The notes beneath the pieces are model-generated. The model was not told the origin of the DNA and searched no databases. It worked only from the letters and a program-made list of their open reading frames with translations. The position numbers and the translations under genes were made by a program. Of a DNA stretch of 62,252 bases, positions 1-10,200 are shown in pieces. Each line of letters begins with the position of its first letter. The first letter of the stretch is position 1. The stretch comes from Micractinium sp. NFX-FRZ (lineage: Eukaryota; Chlorophyta; Trebouxiophyceae; Chlorellales; Chlorellaceae), in contig JAPTJF010000380.1 of assembly GCA_029339195.1 (NCBI GenBank), forward strand, positions 1 through 62,252, given 5' to 3'.

Positions 1-1
1 G

Positions 2-262
2 CGCCGTTCGTCCACCAAGCTCACTATCCGAGTACAACAACCTGGTCCCCAGGCTGCCTGCCTGGATGGCGGCGGCACCTATGCGCACCGTCTTGCCATG
101 GTGCTGCACTTCCACAGCAGCGGCTTCCGCTGTCTTGTGGGCGCCTGCACAGGTGTCGCCACCGCCCCGCCGCTGCCGCCACCTTGGAATGTTGCCCTCG
201 TTGGATGTGCAGCTTACTTTATTTTACAGCAACCATTTTTTGCGATGAAAGAATGTATTTAA
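2..262 (+). CDS. possible 3' terminal exon of a gene entering from the left (partial)
   Basis: Reading frame 2 is open from the window edge to a TAA at about 260-262. It would encode about 86 residues with a mixed, protein-like composition and a hydrophobic stretch near the end (WNVALVGCAAYFILQQPFF). I do not recognise a domain. The frame has only one internal Met that could start it (a 54-residue product), so if real it is the last exon of a gene lying to the left. The only support is that the frame stays open next to the window edge and that the non-coding G-rich tract begins right after the stop. It could equally be chance in GC-rich DNA. Confidence 0.25.
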   Translation, partial: RRSSTKLTIRVQQPGPQAACLDGGGTYAHRLAMVLHFHSSGFRCLVGACTGVATAPPLPPPWNVALVGCAAYFILQQPFFAMKECI

Positions 263-2913
263 AGCGGGGGGGACACAAGGAGTCCAGCCCAGGGGAAAAG
301 AAGGGGTCAAACATAGGCTTGTGCGCAAGCGATGTCGCAAAGCCGGCGCATTGGCGTGCAAAAGGGGGGCGCTGCGGCGGCCGAGGGCCCTCAGGGCAAA
401 GCACACGGGCGCAGCAGCGCCGCCAGAGATGCGAAGGGAGTGAGGAGTGAGCAGGGAATGCATGGCGAGCGGGGCAGCATGCGCCGGGCGAAGTGGCGGT
501 ACTGTCGACAGCATATCAGGAAAGTGGGGAATACGGGTGGGAGTGTGGTCAGCACAGACTGTAGGGGTGCACTCAGTCAGACGCTGGGGTGGGGTGGCGC
601 TTGGGAGGGCAAGGAGAGCAGGGACGAAGGGATGCATACGGGGCGGGGGGCCGGGGGGCTGGCGGGGGGAATCGTGCACATGGAACACGGACGTCGCTCA
701 CTCGTCGTCGGGATGTGGGGAAAGCGGGTGGGGTGGGGTGGCAGGAAGACAGGTGGGGGCCGGGCGGCGGCATCGGTGCAGCTCACGAGAATGCAACAGT
801 CGGTCACTGGTTGAGACGGCAGGCACCACACAAGAACGCTCTTGGAAGGATGGGGTGAGGTGGGAAGAGGGGGGCGCACAGCAGGCGGTGGCATGGGGAA
901 GCAGCACAAGGTTGTGTGCACGGGTGGGGAGGGGAGAGAGAGAGGGCATCGGGTGCGACGCGGGAGGCTGGGAGAAGCGGCGCTTTATGAGGTGGGGCGC
1001 GGCACGGAGAGGGAGCAAGTAAGGGGATGGGCCCAGTGGGAGGCACTGGGGCAGTGAGGAGAGAGCCAGGAAGACTCGCTTGCCAGTTAGCTGGCGGGTG
1101 CAATGAAAAAGGGGGGTACTCGAAATGAAGGCAAAGAAAACCCTGGTGGAACCCAAAGAAGAGGAATGGAACCGGTGGAAACCCAGAGAGCAAAGTGGCG
1201 TGCAGTGAGTGTGGGTGCAGGGGGGATGGGGGGGCAGGTAGCGGGGAGGGTTGAGAGTGGGGAAAAGCAAGCGCGTGTGTGTGTGTGTGTGAAAAGAGTT
1301 TCGTGAGAGAGCTAGGTGAGGAGAAGGGGGTCGGCGCCGGCGGGGGGGGCTGCGGTGCTGGTTTGAGCGCCCGCGCCCCCCACGCCGAGCCGGGCCGCTA
1401 CGGCTGGGGAGAAAATGCCGCGGCAACGCAATGCAGTCACGAAATCAAATGGCGGTCCCCGGGAAATGGCCCCAAGCTAGAGTGCGAGCATGCATGTGGT
1501 GTGGTGTGGTGGGTTGTGGGCGGAGTGCGGTGCGGGGAAAAGTGCGGCGTAAGTGCTGCCATGGTTGGGTGGAGTGCTGCGCAGGTAGGTAAGGGGCGGC
1601 GAAAGTGCTGCCATGGTTGGATGGGTGCGGTGCGGTGGGCGGCATTCTCGCCAGGTAGCTGAAAGGGGTGGTGGTCGGTCTGGGTTCAGTCGGTCAACTG
1701 AAGGGAGGTAACCGTTCTGGTGGTGGGCTGGGTGCTGGGAAGGGGGTTTGGAGGCAGGGAGCTTGCGGGGGCACCTGGTTGCAGGAGGGGCAATGGGTTG
1801 GTGGGGGGAGGTGGTATGAAGGGAGCTGTATTGTTTTGGGTTTGGGGGCCAGCGGTGCGGGAGGCGAGTCGTTGCGCTGGCCAAACGGGCAAGCCCTGTT
1901 GGTGCTTGGGGCGGATGGATGCAGCGGGGGTGGCGGGGCGCAGCAGTGGAGGCGGGTGCATGTGGGAGTGATGCGGGGGGCAGGGGCAGCGGCAGAGCGA
2001 CTGCCGGGGGGCGGCAGCGGGCACGCGCCCTGATGAGAAAGCGGAAAAGGGAGCCGCTTGCGTGGACCAGCAAGCCCCGGAGCCGACCGGAACAAGAGGG
2101 GCGGGGAGGGCGGCTCGTCAAATATAATGTTGAAACTTAGCCAAGGAATCTGCGGCGTTGATGGGTCCTGCTACTTAGGAGGGAGCGCTCCCCGGAATGT
2201 GGGGGAGGCTGGTTCAGGGTGGGGTGGGTGGGTGGGTGTGGTCAGCGGGTGCCGGGAGACGGGCAGGCACCAGATGGCACGGGTACGTCCGTCAGGCGGG
2301 TGGGTGGGTAAAACGGAATGAAGGGGGCAGCAACAGAAGCGGTGGGGAAAGGATGTACCGGTCGCAGTCGAGTCGAGCACAAGGCGTGCCCTGCTGAGAA
2401 AGAGGCAGCGGGGGCGGCGGGTTGTGGGGTGGGATGGCGTCAGCGGCACTCGGGGTGGGGTTCGGGAGAGAGAGGGTGGGAGAAACATAGCGGGGAGGAC
2501 CCAAGAAACCCAGGCCACAATACTCAATGTGGCAGACAAGTGGGGCAGCGGGTAGTGCAGCTGCATGCGGTGCGGCTGAGCAGCACGGGTGGGTGGCGAG
2601 GCGGAGGGTGGGCGGTGATGGTACATGGGTGGTGGCGCGGCTGCGGGGAATGGCGCCGCCGCGCGGGGATGGGGAAGGGTACGCCAACACTACGTATGGG
2701 GCGGTACTAGAAGGAGGGATGGGACTAGAAGCGGGAGGCGGGCAGAGAGGCACACTGACGGAAAGGGTGGGGGCTAAGGACGTTCGTTGAGTTGAGGCAA
2801 AATGGGGGCCGGAGGAAGGGGGCGGGATGGGAGGCCGGAGGCGAGCTCAGGCAGGGCGCCAGATCAGCGCAGCCCAGCAGGACGCCCCCCCGCTGCCTGG
2901 CTGGCATGCCAGC
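263..2913. other. long non-coding tract with strong G-over-C skew
   Basis: No exon with matching splice sites or recognisable protein was found here on either strand. The plus strand is dominated by G-rich, TG/GG-type low complexity, so the minus strand is C-rich. Open frames of 60-240 codons occur on both strands but are Pro/Ser/Arg or Gly/Arg/Trp low-complexity readings typical of stop-poor skewed DNA. The tract lies directly 3' of the minus-strand gene ending at 2914, so part of it is probably that gene's 3' UTR, and perhaps the 3' flank of a gene entering from the left. A short local duplication (AGTGCTGCCATGGTTGG) occurs near 1553 and 1605. Confidence 0.6.
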
Positions 2914-5164
2914 TCAGCACAGGCGCACGCAGCGCACAGCACGGGGCAGCTGCCCGTGCGGCGCGCCGTCGGCGCCCGGCCCGCTGCCGCTGGGGCTAGC
3001 GGCGGCGCAGCGCTCAAAGCGGCCGGGCGCGGCAGCTGATGCCTGAATTAGTTGGTTGAGCTCATCGATGCGGGCACGGGTGCTGGGGCTCTGCAGGGAC
3101 GGGGGGCGGGCGCAGCAGGGGGGAGGCAAGGAGGGAGGGAGGGAGGGGCTCAACGTTTGATCTGACCGTGGGTAGGATGAGTGTGCAGGAAGGGGCGCGC
3201 CTGGCGGGCAGGCAGGTTTTGGCGCAGCACAGCAGCCGACAGGTTTTCATGAAACAGCGCGAGACATCGGGCAAGAGCACAGCACCTGGCTACATCTCAA
3301 ACCGCAGCAGGCTGAAGGGGCGCATGTTGCACGCGCCGGCATGCCACATCCGGCCAGAGCGCGCACAGCAAGCAAGGCAGCTGCGCCGCCGGCAGATGGC
3401 GCGACCCGACTCACCCGCATCAGGCTGAAGGGGCGCACGACGCAGCGCTGCCGGCCGCCGGCGGCAGCAGCGCTGCCGTCTGCTGGCGGCAGCGGCGACC
3501 AGCAGGCATCGTCACGAGAGGCCGAGCCAGCTGTCTGGGGCGTGCCTGCAGGACCGGGGTCCGAGCAGCGGCCCACAGGCGTGTCAGGCTGTGCACAAAG
3601 CTCTGCAGCTGGCTGTGTTGCCGCAGCTGGGGTGCACCCCCTGGGTCGGCAGGCCCGCCGGGGAGGGGGGGCGCGAGCCGATAGGGTGTAAAGAGGCAGG
3701 GGTTCACGAGATGCTCCACCCAGGAGCTGGGAGCCAAAGGCAAGCTGAGGTTGCAAGCAAGTGAGGCAAGTGAGGCAGACGTTGGCACGCTGTGCACCCC
3801 CTGCCCTTCGCCCTGCCCAGTGCACTTGCAGGCCCAGATGCAAGCAACCTATTACAACCCATCTCATCTGTCCAATCAGCTCACATCCCCCACCCACCTG
3901 ATGATGCCGCAGGCTGCGCAGGCACGGGGGTGAAGGAGAGGTCACGCGCCACCCGGCGCGCCCGCCGCTCAGCCGGCGCCTTGCCGTTGCTCCCCACGCC
4001 GCTGCCGGGCGTGCTGCCCGCTCCAGCCGCCTTGCCAGCAGCGGTGAGCAGCAGCAGACGCTGGCGCTTGGCGGCTGCCAAGCTCCCGGAGCGAGGCTGC
4101 AGGGGCGTGCCTGACTCGTTGGCAGCGGCGGGTGTGGCGCCGCCGGGGGAGGCGCCGCACAGCAGCTGCTGCATGCGGCGCTGCAGCGGGGCGCAGGGCT
4201 GCGTGGTGGGTGCTGGCACATCGGCGGCGCTGCGCTTGCGGCAGCACGTCTCTGGCGCCGGGGGCGGCAGCTGCGTGGCAGCTTCCATGCAGGAGTCTGC
4301 CACCACAGCGGAGCCACCGGTGAGGCGCAGGGCTGCGATCTGCTCGGCTGCCGCCGCCAGGGCCGCTGCCAGGTCGGCAGGGCTGCAGACGGTGCGCCGC
4401 CGGGCCGCTGCTGCTGCCCCCGGGGGTGGCAGCAGGTCAAAGAGGGGGTCGTGTGGGAGGCAGTCTGCATGAAAAAGAACGCAGGAGGCACACACAGAGA
4501 CGTGCAGTGAGTGAGTGGGGTGCACCAGGAGGGAGGAGAGAGCGTCGGCGGCGGGAAGGCGACGCTGGCGGGAGCGGTCACGGGGCCGCAGCCATGTGGC
4601 AGGCATGGTGATCAGGCACCGGCGCGAGAGAGGAAGAGTAGCTGGCAGGTGTGTGGTTGCGCTGAACCAGAGAGGGGCTGCGCCTGGCGCAGGGAGAGCG
4701 TCTTCACCCGCGCCCACGTACACATCCCATTGCAGCGCCGCTGCTTGCCGCACCCTGCCCACCCACCTGAATCCTCCAAGGCGAGCAGCGCACGGCACTG
4801 CGCCAGGCCTGCGTCCCGAGCCGCCGCCGCCACCTCGGCTGCAGGGCAACAGGCAATGCGGCGGCAGCAGAGTGGCGGGTCAACAGGCCAGCCAGCCGGG
4901 CAGGTGCTGGGGGCCCGGGGGTGGGCATGGGACCCCAATGCCGCCGGCTGTCGGGCGTTGTTAACAACGAGCCCGCCGCGCCGCCCGCGCCCAGCAATCG
5001 CCCCCACCCAACTGCTGCCACTCACCGTCAATTCCCGCCTGCAGGTCAGCGCCAGAAGTGTGCCACTCCCGCAGCTGGCATGCGCCTGCCTTGCTGCCTG
5101 CAGGGTGCACAGGGGCCAGCATCACTTGTCAGCTGCTAGGCTTACCGGACACATGCGGTGCCAT
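2914..5164 (-). CDS. unknown Ser/Pro/Ala-rich protein, 6 exons, 345 aa
   Basis: I do not recognise this protein. Exons joined on the minus strand: 5164-5146, 5097-5026, 4838-4767, 4464-3898, 3545-3415, 3090-2914. All introns are GT-AG, splice phases agree, and the frame runs from ATG (MAPHVSG) to a TGA. Residues 8-90 are mostly helical-looking (DAEVAAAARDAGLAQCRALL, then DLAAALAAAAEQIAALRL). The middle is basic and disordered with several SP/TP sites (GTPLQPR, STPGSG, FTPVPAQ, GTPQT, RSPSTR), as in proline-directed kinase substrates. The last exon has a short helix (ARIDELNQLIQAS). The last intron contains a second copy of the RPFSLMR coding edge (RPFSLLR at about 3310). It is transcribed divergently from the lactate dehydrogenase gene. 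A cell-cycle or nuclear role would be a guess from the SP/TP pattern only. The first exon codes only seven residues, so the start is the weakest part. Confidence 0.6.
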
Positions 5165-7249
5165 TGCCCGCACACCGCGCGCTGCCGTGCTCCCTGAGCT
5201 TCGCCTGATGCTGATGAGGCAGCTGCACTGCTGTGGAGCAAGAGGGCTGCTGCAGCAGCAGCTATTGCAGCCGGGCCCCTGCCCGCAATGTGCAGCCGGC
5301 GGCAGCGGCGGCCGCGTCGGCCTCGGGCCCAGCCGGTGGGGAACACCGTCGCCGCCGATGGTCCGCCAAGTGTGCAGTTTCTACAGCACCTGCTGCACCA
5401 GCAGCCAGTAGACAAGCCTGGCCACCCGGGCTAGCAACGCCCAGCCACTCGAGCATGCCCGCCCGCTCACCAGAGGGGGGGAGCTGGCACACCGCCGCCG
5501 CTGCTGCCGCCACCTGCGCGCACTCCGCCGCGCTGCACCCTCTCAGCGCATCACTGCGATCATCAGAAGACGTGGGGCGGGGCGGCAGAGTCGGGCAACA
5601 GCAAGGGAGGACCCGGCAGACTGCCAACGGCTAGTGTGGTACGCCCCCTTCCGACAAACCCTCCCAGCCCCTGGCAGCTACCTGCGCGCGCCATCGCGAT
5701 TGCACTCACCAATTGACTTGTGCTGAGGGCCGCGCAAGGGCTATGGTGGGTAGCTGGCTGGGCCCGGTCATAGGGGAGGTGCATTCAGGAGCCACGCAGG
5801 AGCTCAGGGCCTCGACTGCAAGTTGCAGTGTTGCGAGCGATTGCTATTATCAAGGTGCAATCGCCGGGCGGCAGGTGGGGCGCGACAGAGAGAGTCCTGA
5901 GCAAGACTGGCAAAAATAGGTGAGCAAAGGCGGTGGTGGAGCAGCAGAGCGGGCGGGATTATGAAAATTGAATGCGTGTGGTGGGCGGCATGCCCAGTTC
6001 TCCATTGTTGTGGCGCCGGTGGCGCCGACCGCCCGACCCCAGCACGACAGCAGGGCTGCTCACGCGAGAGCCTTCACAGCCGCCTCAAACACAGCTCCCC
6101 CCTCGTTCAAGCGCCGGTTTGGCGTGACACATGACAATTGCTGCCTATTTGCAGCGCCCGCGGCCTCCCCGAGCCCTCCATCATCAACTAGCTGTTGGTG
6201 CCTGCTGACGCTGCCGCTGGGGGCGCCGCCAGCCGCTCCCCAACTGAAGTTCCATCCTCATCCAAGTACGACAATCATTGCTAACATAGCCATATAGGAG
6301 GCTATGTGCGCTGATACTTAGAGGCGCTCTGGCAGCGCGTCAGGCTGGCAAGCCCTCTGGCTGCTTGCCTGCCTGCCGCTCATCGTTGCTGGCTGGTTGT
6401 GCTGTCGTGCAGCCCACCTCAGCTGTCAAGCCATGGCGCAGGGCTGCAGGAGTGGCACCGCCATGAGGACTGGGAGTACCGAGGCGTGCTGTTGCGCTGC
6501 AAGCCAGCGTGGCACTTGTTACAGCAGCTTGGCAGCTGCGGGCCGACACCCGCATACGTCAGTGGGGGGCATGGGCACGGCAGCCCGAGGGCTTCACACA
6601 AGAGGAGCCCTTTGTAATAGGCTGCTTCCAGGCAAATTTGGCAGCAGGGCGGAGTGGCGGAGTGGCTGTGTAACGCGTTGTTGGAATTGGTTTGCCGGGC
6701 CATGCCGAGAGCGTAAAGCCAGCACAACAAGTGGCCGGGCGGCAGCACGGCAGCCGGGCGCGAGCTGGCAGCCGCATCCCTCTCCCTCCCTCCGCAGGCA
6801 GCTATGGTGCCCAAAATCCTTACAACTCCCTGACCTGAGCTCTTGATGACCATCACGCCCCTTCCATCACCAGGACTGCCCCTCACTTGGCGGCCAGCGG
6901 CCCCTTGGGTGCAGCAGCACATGCTGCGCACGGCGGTGAGAGCAGCGGCAGGCCCGGTGGGGCGGCGGCAAGTCTCTGCTCCGTGCAGCAGCGGTGCTTG
7001 CGAGATTCTTTCCATTTACATCCCTGAACATCGAGGTGGCGTTCATTTACGCAACTAACTCGTGCTGTTATGCAGGCCAGCTCGCTCCCGTTGCGACGCG
7101 CCGCAGCCGCCCCGCTGGCGGCGCGCCGCACACATGGCAGTTCCATGCCCAAACACGCACGGTAGCTGCTGCGAGCGGTTCCGATCACTCAATCACACTA
7201 AGCGCCTCCCATTTTACGGCGCTGCGCAACACTTCGTTTGTAGGGTTTC
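5165..7249. promoter_or_regulatory. divergent intergenic region between the unknown gene (-) and LDH (+)
   Basis: The two flanking genes are read outward from this 2.1 kb, so it should hold both promoters and 5' UTRs. No reading frame here has splice sites and composition that convince me. Base composition becomes less GC-rich around 5830-6300 and 7000-7250. An alternative LDH start exon could lie at 7071 (ATG, frame MQASSLPLRRAAAAP, Arg/Ala-rich like a transit peptide), but joining it to the LDH frame needs an unverified acceptor. I cannot point to a specific TATA box or operator. Confidence 0.45.
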
Positions 7250-10200
7250 ATGCGTGATTACAGCGGGGTGCGTACAGCGACAGCTTCCTCAACCAGCGTC
7301 CGCCCCGTCTTCACAAGGCTGTGGAGTACAACACACGCCTCGAAGGCGCACACGGCGGCCACTCGGCAATCGCTTCTCCGACCGACGCAATTCCTAGCAC
7401 CGCCGCTGCCAGCAGCTCGCACCAGTTCCCCAGCGGTCAAGAGCTCCGCACGCAGCGCGATGGCAGATACGGTGCGCCACACGGAGGGCCCGGCACTACC
7501 TGTGCACACCTTGCTCTGGTATGGCGTCGGCGGCCGCTGCTGCCGCCGCACTTCGTGGTTTTTACCGTCGCCCCCGCATGCAAGTTTCCCTCCTCCACTG
7601 CAGGCAGCCGCCCCGGAGGTGGTGCAGGACTTCAAGGTGGCGGTCTTTGGCGCCCAGGCGTATGTGCTGGACTACCTGCAGCCCCCTCTGGAGAAGGCCT
7701 TCCCTGCCGACAATCTCAGGGTGTGTGGGCACGGGGTGGGTGCGGTGCGAGTGTGTGTGGGCACGGGGTGGGTGCGGTGCGAGTGTGTGTGGGCACGGGG
7801 TGCGAGCGTGTGCAAGGTGATGCGGGGCGCTCATGCATCAGCGTGTTGGGGTGGTGCGCTCGCGGGGTTCTCTGGAAAAGGCCTTCCCCGCCGACGCCTT
7901 GCGGGTGGGTGCGTGCGGTGGGAGGGCGTGCAGCTTCATGCGGGGTTCTCTCAATGCGGCCTCTTCCTTTGCGTCCAACTGCACAGCTTGACAAGGTCAC
8001 GGCTGAGCTGGCGGCCTGCACCCTGGGCCCGTTCCGTATGCTGAGATGGTCGATTGAGCGCCCTGGGCGTCCCCTACCTTTCCGAGCTGCCCACCCCTCC
8101 CCGCCTAACGCTTCATCCGCCGCACTGCCCTCGCCCTCTTCCCCCAAAACCGCACGTGCAGTGGATTGAGGCGAAGCTGGACAAGAACACGGCTGAGCTG
8201 GCGCGCGGCTTCCAGGCAATCTGCGCTTTTGTCAACGACTGCGTGGATGCAGAGGTGAGGTGGGGGCCTGCTGTGCGTGCGTCGGCTGGGTTCACTTGCT
8301 CGTTGTTGGTGTTCTTTTGCGATGCTTGGTTGGGTTGTTTGTTGGGACTTGGCAGGGAGTAAGGGGGCTGAGCTGTCACCAGGCGGGCCTCGCGCCTCCC
8401 AGCGGTGCAGGCGGCTCAGGTGCTGGCGCTGGCGGGGGTCAAGCCTGGTTGCACCTTCCTGTGCCCCACCTCGTAGCGGCCACCCCTTGGCTGCAATGTT
8501 CCTCCGCCTTTCTCCTTTGACTGCAGGTGGCTGAGGGTGCTGGCCCGGGCGGGGGTGGCGTCCCAACCCCTCCTGCCCCCGCCATGTACCGCCCCTGTAC
8601 AACACTATGCTCCCTCCCCGGCATCCCACCTGTTTGATGGCAGGTGGTGGAGGTGCTGGCTTGACCCCCGGCCCAAGCTCATACTGCAGCCCCACTGTCA
8701 GTGTGCCTCACCCTCCCTTCCTCCCGGGGATCCTGGCTGTCATGGCTTGCAGGTGGTAGAGGCTGTCATGGCTTGCAGGTGGTGGAGGTACTGGCCCAGG
8801 CCTGGGACGCGTCCCCACCCCTCCTGCCCGGCCGTGCACGCCCCTGTTGTAAAACTTGCTTTCTTCTTGGCCTCCCCACTCGTTTGATTGCAGGTGGTGG
8901 AGGTGCTGGCCCGGGTGGGGTCAGGCTCACACTTCAGCCCTACTCTTCATGTGCCTCACCCTTCCTTCCTCCTCTGGCTGACACCTTTTCCACCGCCTTG
9001 CAGGTGGTGGAGGTGCTGGCCCGGGTGGGGGTCAAGTTTGTGGCCATGCGCTGCGCAGGCTTCGACAAGGTGATTGTGTGGCGGGGAGGTGCGCCAAAGC
9101 ACAGACCTGACGTTATCCGGGTTCAACATAAACATGCGCTCTGTTATCGTGGCCGGGGGCGGACCCTGTCCAGATGGTTTGGGTTGAGATGGCACTGCGG
9201 CGGCTGGTCACAGGCAGGCGCTGGGGCGAGCCAGGAGATGGCGTGTGGGCAGGGGGAGGGGAGCAGGCACTGGGGCGCAGTTTGTGGTCGCCATGCCGCC
9301 GTGCAGGCTGTCACGCTTGTGTGCAGAGTGGTTGCGCGTCCCCGCCCCCAGCATCGGTTTCCAATAAATAAATAAAAGCTCCGCAGGTGGACCTGGCGGC
9401 GTGCATGGAGCATCCTTGTGCGGTGCCGCGCCCCCCACCTCCAGCAACGGCACTCAATTTTCGTGCTTCCTCTTCTGTGCTTTCCACTCCACAGGTGGAC
9501 CTGGCGGCCTGCATGGAGCACGGCATCCGCGTGGTGCGCGTGCCCGCCTACAGCCCGCGCACCGTGGCGGAGCACGCCTTCACGCTCGCCTTCTGCCTGG
9601 CCAGGTGAATGAGAGGCTTGTGTGTGTGTGGATGGGGGTGGAGGGGGGGGGGCAATGCCGCCTCCCAGTCTAGTCTACTCCTGTTGTAGTCTAGTCGGAT
9701 CGTTACAGCTGTTCACAGCTTCCTTGCCACTACGTGTGTGGGGTGCCTGCTCCTCTCCCTCCCACCTGCAGGCACATCCAGCTGCAGGTGCCGCGCGTGC
9801 GCGAGGGCAACTACACGCTCAACGGCATCATCGGTGACCTCCGCCGCCCTCTGGGGTCATTTGTTTGCAATTTTCAATGAGTTCCGATTGTTCCAAAAGT
9901 GGTTGTTGCGGGGCGCCTCTGCATGAGCGGCACTGCATGCTCGAGGGGGGCAGCCTGACCTGTGCTCACCGGCCAGTTGGTGAGCCCCTTGCCTTGGCCA
10001 CATGTTTCAGAAGTGGTTGTTGTGGGCCCGGTGCGTGAGGGCACCTACTGGCCACTGGGGCTGCCTGATTGGTGTCCCCTTGTTGCCCTGTGCTTCTTTG
10101 CGACTGGTGCTGCAAAAAGCGACGGCCTGGCCTGCTTTGCATCGTGCGGGTTTGTGGCGTATCTTGCGGCTGCATCGTGCCCCCTCTCTCGCACCCCGAT

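Noticed and set aside
3247..4581. 444-codon minus-strand open frame treated as a single gene
   Set aside because: Only 3545-3415 of this frame fits the phase-consistent exon chain; the rest crosses introns and a different-frame exon.
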